From positions 62,001-126,000 of the forward strand of contig JAZNGM010000025.1 of NCBI GenBank assembly GCA_045576455.1: 64,000 bases of DNA, in the 5' to 3' direction. A program made the position numbers and the translations under genes. Below the pieces are notes generated by a model, which saw only the letters and a list, made by a program, of their open reading frames with translations, did no database searches and was not told the DNA's origin. This DNA comes from RGIG4034 sp045576455 (GTDB lineage Bacteria; Bacillota; Clostridia; Lachnospirales; Lachnospiraceae). Each line of letters opens with the position of its first letter. The stretch's first letter is position 1. Shown here piece after piece: positions 59,758-64,000 of the stretch.

Positions 59758-61059
59758 ATGGAACAGGAAAAGTTAATTTATAATATAGTATTTCTTTTTT
59801 CTTCATTAGCATCAACATATGCGATATATCTGTTTAGCAGAGGATTATTTGGAGAGTATCAAAAAAGTAAGAAGTTAAAATATATTTCTTATGGCTCCTA
59901 TTATGTATTATCAGTAGCGGTTTATTTCCTTTCAGGATTACCTTGGTTTAATGTGTTATTGAATGTTGTTATGGGATTTGTTTTATCTTTTGGATATGCA
60001 AGTAGATTACGCAACAGAATTTTATATGTAGTATTGTAATTGGCATTTTTAATGAGTACAGATCTTGTTGCAGTAGCAGTTAGCGGGTTGCATCAATTAA
60101 ACATTTGGAAGCGAGTGGAATATTCATCTATATTTGCGCTTATTTTTGTAAGTTTGATTATGTTACTTATTGCCCGAATAATCTGTATTTTTTCCAGACA
60201 GAAGTCTGAGATTCAGATGCCTGCAAAAATTTGGATATATATGATTTTCATTACTGTATCTACAGTCTTTATTTCTCTTGTTTTGATTAGCGTTGATATT
60301 AGTTATTTGATGTTATCTGTTAGTCTTACGTTTCTTTTATTAATAAATTGTGCTGTTTTTTATCTTTTTGATGCAATTACTAAACAGATGAATCAAATCA
60401 CAGAGTTAGAATTAATGGAAAAACAAAATGCATTATATCAGCATGAATTTGTGTTAATGCAGGAGAATGAAAAACAACTGGGAATTATTAGGCATGATAT
60501 GAAAAATCAATTAATTCATTTGCAAGGTATGTTGCAGGATAAAGAATATGAAAGAACATCTGAGTATGTTGCAGAATTAATTGGAAATGTGAACTCCAGA
60601 GCCGGAATACAAACCGGAAACAAAATAATTGATTGTATTCTTAACTATAAGTTACAACTGATGAATACAGGGAGTATTGTGTTTATACATGATGTTGAAA
60701 TACCGGAGCATCTTGAAGTTAAAGAAATGGATTTGGTTAGCTTACTGGGGAATTTGCTGGATAATGCAATTGAAGCATCTTTAAATGAGAGAGAAGGAAT
60801 GCGTAAGATTGATTTGAAAATATCATATCGATGCAATGTATTGAGTATTTGTTTGAAAAACATCTGTACAAGTTTACCGGATCGGGTACAGTTAGAAAGC
60901 CTTAAGACAAGTAAGCAAGATAAAAAACAACATGGTAAAGGACTCTTAAGTGTAAAACAGATTGTTGATAAATATGATGGAAATCTTGTGGTATGTAAAA
61001 AAGTTGAAAAAGAGCAGGAATACTTTTCAATCACTTGTAGTTTAGTTTGTAGTCAATAA
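59758..61059 (+). pseudogene. AgrC-like GHKL sensor kinase interrupted by one in-frame TAA
   Basis: From ATG 59758 the frame runs 93 codons to TAA (60037-60039), then continues in the same frame with 339 more codons to 61059. The total of about 433 residues equals a full AgrC-type kinase: around six N-terminal membrane helices split by the stop (after RILYVVL, before AFLMSTD), the phospho-acceptor IIRHDMKNQLIHLQ, the N-box NLLDNAIEAS and a late GKGLLSV. The downstream part has no ribosome-binding site near its ATG (60052) or TTG (60040). The simplest view is a nonsense mutation; read-through or sequencing error are alternatives. Confidence 0.85.
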
Positions 61060-61075
61060 GAAAATAAAGGTTAAC

Positions 61076-61181
61076 ATATCCAAAAGTTACAAAAAATGGG
61101 TCATTTATTACATATGTATAGAATCCCTCTTCTCCTTGTGGTATGGTTTGAACACCATAAGGAAAGGGGGATTTTTGTGTT
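61076..61181 (+). repeat. Duplicated control unit, copy 1: LytTR-type repeat plus RBS-hiding hairpin
   Basis: This unit is about 85 percent identical to 61667-61771. It contains AAAGTTACA (61083) and TTTATTACA (61104), 21 bases apart like AgrA sites, then a TATGTATAGAAT -10-like segment and a long hairpin (61122-61172). The hairpin's 3' arm holds GGAAAGGGGG, the ribosome-binding site of the AgrD-like peptide. The unit ends at the GTG of that peptide. Confidence 0.8.
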
Positions 61182-61307
61182 GATAAGAAAGAAAATCATT
61201 AAAAAAGTATTAGTAAGCGTAGCTGAAAAAAATGTAAATTCAGCGTGTGGATAAAATATGAGTATATTGTGGATGGTGCTTTAAAAGAATCAATAAAAAG
61301 CATATAA
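61177..61307 (+). pseudogene. AgrD-like cyclic autoinducer peptide gene, broken after the core cysteine
   Basis: From GTG 61177 (GGAAAGGGGG 6 bases upstream) the frame encodes 25 residues: a basic amphipathic leader, then KVLVSVAEKNVNSACG and TAA (61252). The NSAC segment matches where AgrD autoinducer rings begin, but the ring and tail are missing. One base further on, a second frame continues IKYEYIVDGALKESIKSI to 61307; its YExxVxxALK spacing resembles the YEPxxPxxLK tail of AgrD. This suggests a one-base deletion near 61250. It lies directly after the broken agrC. Confidence 0.6.
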
Positions 61308-61420
61308 AAGATAAGTGGATTTTGAGTACAGATATCAATGAAGATACAGAAGGCTCACTGAAACTCTCGTTTCATTAATGACAATTCCAAGGCTGCACTT
61401 CAATAAATCCTATTTGAGAA

Positions 61421-61457
61421 AAAGGTACATGCAGAAAATGTGTGTACCTTCCTTTTT
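61421..61457 (+). terminator. Terminator of the agr-like unit
   Basis: AAGGTACA pairs with TGTACCTT across a 13-base loop, followed by CCTTTTT. It stands before copy B of the CTTAAG promoter. A 38-codon open remnant without start lies at 61262-61378 between agrD and this hairpin. Confidence 0.75.
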
Positions 61458-61486
61458 ACATACACCTGATATTTATGTAAACCACA

Positions 61487-61545
61487 AAAATCTTAAGAAA
61501 CCTTAAGAATTATAACTTAAAATGTCTGCTATAATACAGTTATGG
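61487..61545 (+). promoter_or_regulatory. CTTAAG direct-repeat promoter, copy B
   Basis: It differs from 58349-58406 by three substitutions and one extra A. CTTAAG lies at 61492 and 61502, CTTAA at 61516 and TATAAT at 61530-61535. It would drive the short signal-peptide remnant at 61592-61712. Confidence 0.75.
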
Positions 61546-61591
61546 CGTTATGACAAAAGAAATAAATATTGTAAAAGGAGAAAAATGATAA

Positions 61592-61712
61592 TGAAACAAA
61601 AAAAGGAGTATGAAAAAGGTATTATTAATAATGACAATGGTTCTGTTTATGTCCGGTAGCTCAAAATATCCAAAAGTTACAAAAAACGGGTCATTTATTA
61701 CATATGTATAGG
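61592..61712 (+). pseudogene. Broken small secreted-protein gene (signal peptide only)
   Basis: An ATG at 61592 has AAGGAG 10 bases upstream, but its frame (MKQKKEYEKG) ends at 61660. A +1 shift in the A-run gives MKKVLLIMTMVLFMSGSS, a good signal peptide, running from ATG 61611 to TAG 61712. That second ATG has its AGGAG only one base away, too close to be functional. The end of the frame is formed by copy 2 of the duplicated control unit. I read this as the N-terminus of a former secreted protein, frame-shifted and cut; no function can be named. Confidence 0.45.
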
Positions 61713-61771
61713 ATACCTCTTTTCCTTGTGTTATGGTATGAACACCATAAGGTAAAAGGAATTTTGGTGTT
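61667..61771 (+). repeat. Duplicated control unit, copy 2
   Basis: Direct repeat of 61076-61181. The LytTR-type sites AAAGTTACA (61674) and TTTATTACA (61695) again lie 21 bases apart, and the hairpin is kept (CCTT...ACCATAAGG core) with some paired changes. Similarity ends at GTGTT; no AgrD-like sequence follows, only eight codons to a stop. Confidence 0.8.
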
Positions 61772-61809
61772 CCTAGGGAAGAATACAGCATGAAGTAATG
61801 ACCGCTTAA

Positions 61810-61887
61810 GGACTTAAACCATACACCATTACATACTATTACAACGATAAAATCAAGGGAGAAAGTTACGGCTGGCTAGTAGCTTAA
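61810..61887 (+). pseudogene. Possible C-terminal remnant of a small protein
   Basis: A stretch of 25 codons ending at TAA 61887 reads GLKPYTITYYYNDKIKGESY and has no start codon. Its composition looks protein-like. With the signal-peptide piece at 61611 it may be the two ends of one gene interrupted by copy 2 of the control unit. The gap to the next gene holds AAAGGGGAAAG but no clear promoter. Confidence 0.3.
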
Positions 61888-61939
61888 TTAATAAACTTAG
61901 AAAGGGGAAAGTGGTTTCAATATAACCACAAGAGCAGAA

Positions 61940-63472
61940 ATGAGAAAAATTGCTATTTTAAGTGCCATATGTGTTTTATTATCTTCCGTTTTCTTGTGTA
62001 CAGGATGTGGCAAGAAAGGGAATAATGGGGATAATGGAAAGACGCCGGTAGGAAATGAAGAGATTGTTAATCAATCTGATAAGGAAAGTGGGAATGAAAT
62101 TGATAAAGAAGGTAAAACCGTAATTACATGGATGGTTTCACGTCTTTATGGAGCGGCTCCGGCTGATGATGAAGTTTATGTAGAATTTAATAAGCTTCTC
62201 GATAAAAAAGGATTTGATATTTATGTTGAGTTCTATACACCGGAAAGCGATTTTGAAGATTATACGAATGAGATTTATGATGCGGTTAGGGAACAGAGCG
62301 TAGACATATTTCATACAGGTTATGACTATTACGGGAGTTTGTATAGTGACTTAGTGCGGGACGGTTTATGTTATGACATAACAGAATATATGCAGGAACC
62401 GGAAGGAGAAAAAATATATAGCACACAGGATAAAATGCTGTGGGAATCGTTACATGTTGATGGAAGGCTTTATGGAGTAACTGCCGGGAATGTGTCTACA
62501 AATGGAGGCATTAGTATTTATGTAAATGAAACAATTGCGAGCAAGTTTGATATCGACTGTGAACGGTTGTTGGAAGATACTACTTATTTTTGGGACAGTA
62601 TGTTACGTGTAGAAGAGGGGGAAAAGGAAAATAAAGGATTTGTGCCGTATATTAACATTGGAATATTGTATAATGAGCCGGTCAATATGTTTGAGTTATT
62701 GAGACCCATAGGGATTATTAAGGAAGCAGAGGGGAAATATAGGGCAGTAAATATATACGAGGATGAGAGGGTAAGAGAGTCAATTATTTCGTGCCGTGAA
62801 ATGTATAATAGAGGAAAAATGTTTGGGGGAGGAAATGAATGGCAGAAGAGGCTTGAAACCGGTGACTTTTTTGTGGCCGTAGGTGTGCCGGATGCGGAAT
62901 ATCCAGGTGCAAGGGAATATATAAGCAAACCATATATAAGTCAGAGGTCGGGTTCGGTTAATTGTATCTCAAGTAGGTCGGATAACAAGGAAGCAGCTTT
63001 TGAGTTGTTATATGCAGTATATACAGACAGGGAACTATCGGAAATGCTTGCATATGGAATAGAAGGAAAGCATTATCAGGTTGATAACGATAAAATATAT
63101 AAAACGACTACGGCTTATGCCGGAAGAAGCCGTGCGGCAAATCTGTTGACAAATATATGGATATTACGGGAATCAGATTATGGTCATTATATTCCGGCTC
63201 CGTTAAGCGAAGAAGAAAAAGAGACGCTTGATATAAGTCCGTTATTCAATCATCCGCTTGATTTAAGAAACATAAAACTACAATTATTGGAATTACAAAA
63301 CTGTGCAGGAAAAAATTTCCCTTACAATGTAGACGCTTGGGCATTTAAGTATGAAAGTGAGCCGGATTTCAATAAGATATATGATGAAGCATTAATGGAA
63401 TTAAAAAAAGCCGGCATTGATGAAGTGCTTAACGAGCTTAATAAGCAGTTACAGGAGAAGGGGTTACAGTAA
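61940..63472 (+). CDS. Extracellular solute-binding-type lipoprotein
   Basis: The 510-residue protein has a lipoprotein signal peptide (MRKIAILSAICVLLSSVF with lipobox LCTGC, lipidated Cys near 23), a Gly/Asn/Glu-rich linker (24-55) and a body resembling ABC sugar/oligopeptide-binding proteins (VITWMVSRLYGAAP onward; GLCYDITEYMQE and VDGRLYGVTAG are typical). No permease genes are seen before the window ends, so transport is not proven. Its TAA overlaps the ATG of the next lipoprotein gene. Confidence 0.8.
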   Translation: MRKIAILSAICVLLSSVFLCTGCGKKGNNGDNGKTPVGNEEIVNQSDKESGNEIDKEGKTVITWMVSRLYGAAPADDEVYVEFNKLLDKKGFDIYVEFYTPESDFEDYTNEIYDAVREQSVDIFHTGYDYYGSLYSDLVRDGLCYDITEYMQEPEGEKIYSTQDKMLWESLHVDGRLYGVTAGNVSTNGGISIYVNETIASKFDIDCERLLEDTTYFWDSMLRVEEGEKENKGFVPYINIGILYNEPVNMFELLRPIGIIKEAEGKYRAVNIYEDERVRESIISCREMYNRGKMFGGGNEWQKRLETGDFFVAVGVPDAEYPGAREYISKPYISQRSGSVNCISSRSDNKEAAFELLYAVYTDRELSEMLAYGIEGKHYQVDNDKIYKTTTAYAGRSRAANLLTNIWILRESDYGHYIPAPLSEEEKETLDISPLFNHPLDLRNIKLQLLELQNCAGKNFPYNVDAWAFKYESEPDFNKIYDEALMELKKAGIDEVLNELNKQLQEKGLQ

Positions 63473-64000
63473 TGAAGAAAAGAATAATAAGTATGTGTAT
63501 GATTCTTATGTTGCTTTTAATGGGGTGTGGTAACAAAGAGAAGCTTCCGGAAGAAAAAATAGTATTCGATTTCTTCGGCTATAGTCTGTGTAAAGATGGA
63601 ATTATAAATACCATGTCAGAGGTATTAACCATAACGGATTATAACAGTGGGGTAACCGTACCGTTATGTGATAAACCTAACTGTGCACATGAACCATTTT
63701 CCGGCTTAAATGAAAATCCGCAATGTAATGCCGCATTTTCTTCAAGAGTTATAACAGCGTTCTTGTATAAAGACAATCTGTATATCTTTTTGGATGATGG
63801 GATGAATCATACCACGGTATATATGGCGAATAATACCGGCGGAGAACGTAGAAAGATTGCAGAAGCAGATTATGTGTGCGATTATTTTGGCTCCATGTTT
63901 TGTGATGGAAAATTATATTTTGTCGGATACCGTATGGAATTTAATGATAATGGGGTAATGAAACAGGAGCAGGAACGCCTAATCAGTTCGTTTGATGTGG
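63472..64000 (+). CDS. Lipoprotein with cysteine cluster, cut by window end
   Basis: The frame is open from ATG 63472 (GGAGAAGGGG upstream) to the window end, 176 codons. It begins with a lipoprotein signal ending LLMGCG (Cys19). A cluster LCDKPNCAHE followed by a further Cys in PQCNAAF could bind metal or form disulfides. Later segments (DNLYIFLDDG, DGKLYFVGYRME) look like beta-propeller blades. The A of its ATG is the last base of the upstream stop codon, so the pair is coupled. The function is unknown. Confidence 0.75.
   Translation, partial: MKKRIISMCMILMLLLMGCGNKEKLPEEKIVFDFFGYSLCKDGIINTMSEVLTITDYNSGVTVPLCDKPNCAHEPFSGLNENPQCNAAFSSRVITAFLYKDNLYIFLDDGMNHTTVYMANNTGGERRKIAEADYVCDYFGSMFCDGKLYFVGYRMEFNDNGVMKQEQERLISSFDV

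Noticed and set aside
60040..61059. A separate intact kinase gene starting at TTG 60040
   Set aside because: It has no ribosome-binding site, begins in the middle of a membrane domain and is exactly in frame with the upstream 93 codons; a nonsense-split gene explains it better.

Overview
The window is a low-GC Firmicute chromosome segment, most likely from a spore-forming member of Clostridia close to the Lachnospiraceae. The evidence is the gene order pyrH-frr-uppS-cdsA-dxr-rseP-ispG-polC, then rimP-nusA-rnpM-L7Ae-infB-rbfA-nrnA-truB-ribF, the full spoIIIAA-AH operon, xseA-xseB-ispA-dxs-tlyA-nadK-argR-recN-spoIVB, and abundant LytTR/GHKL two-component genes. Every gene I can support lies on the plus strand. 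The species cannot be fixed from sequence alone.

Layout. 1-5469: the tail of a probable serine hydrolase, a LytTR response regulator, a soluble GHKL kinase and a heterodimeric ABC exporter pair. 5597-11382: an intracellular esterase-like hydrolase, then envelope genes (LtaS-like synthase, membrane-anchored polysaccharide deacetylase, bactofilin). 11402-22137: the housekeeping block from pyrH to polC (pyrimidine kinase, ribosome recycling, isoprenoid and phospholipid synthesis, replication). 22156-30918: tRNA-Glu and the translation/transcription operon rimP to ribF. 31028-35836: an SH3/NlpC-P60 wall hydrolase, then a tightly coupled trio of a repeat protein, a FapA-like protein and a REC/HD-GYP protein. 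35857-38605: rpsO and pnp, each with a structured leader. 38652-43383: the spoIIIA operon behind a good sigma-E promoter. 43422-57978: deoB, prfC, a transglutaminase-like protein, asp23, nusB, xseAB, ispA, dxs, tlyA, nadK, argR, recN and spoIVB.

58037-64000 is different in character. It is an accessory region placed directly after spoIVB, where many Clostridia carry spo0A. It holds three tandem related hairpins, a PAP2 phosphatase behind a promoter with CTTAAG direct repeats, and an agr-like quorum-sensing remnant: an intact LytTR regulator, an AgrC-type kinase split by one in-frame TAA, and an AgrD-like peptide gene broken just after its core Cys. No agrB is present in the window. Two blocks are duplicated here: the CTTAAG promoter (about 58 bp) and a roughly 105-bp unit with a LytTR-type 21-bp-spaced direct repeat and a hairpin that would bury the agrD ribosome-binding site. 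Two lipoprotein genes close the window, the second cut by the window edge.

The most interesting readings are the decaying agr-like locus with its duplicated control elements, the NusA-operon attenuator-like leader, the long hairpin before pnp, a spoIIIAA start that may be non-canonical, and the repeat protein/FapA/HD-GYP module.
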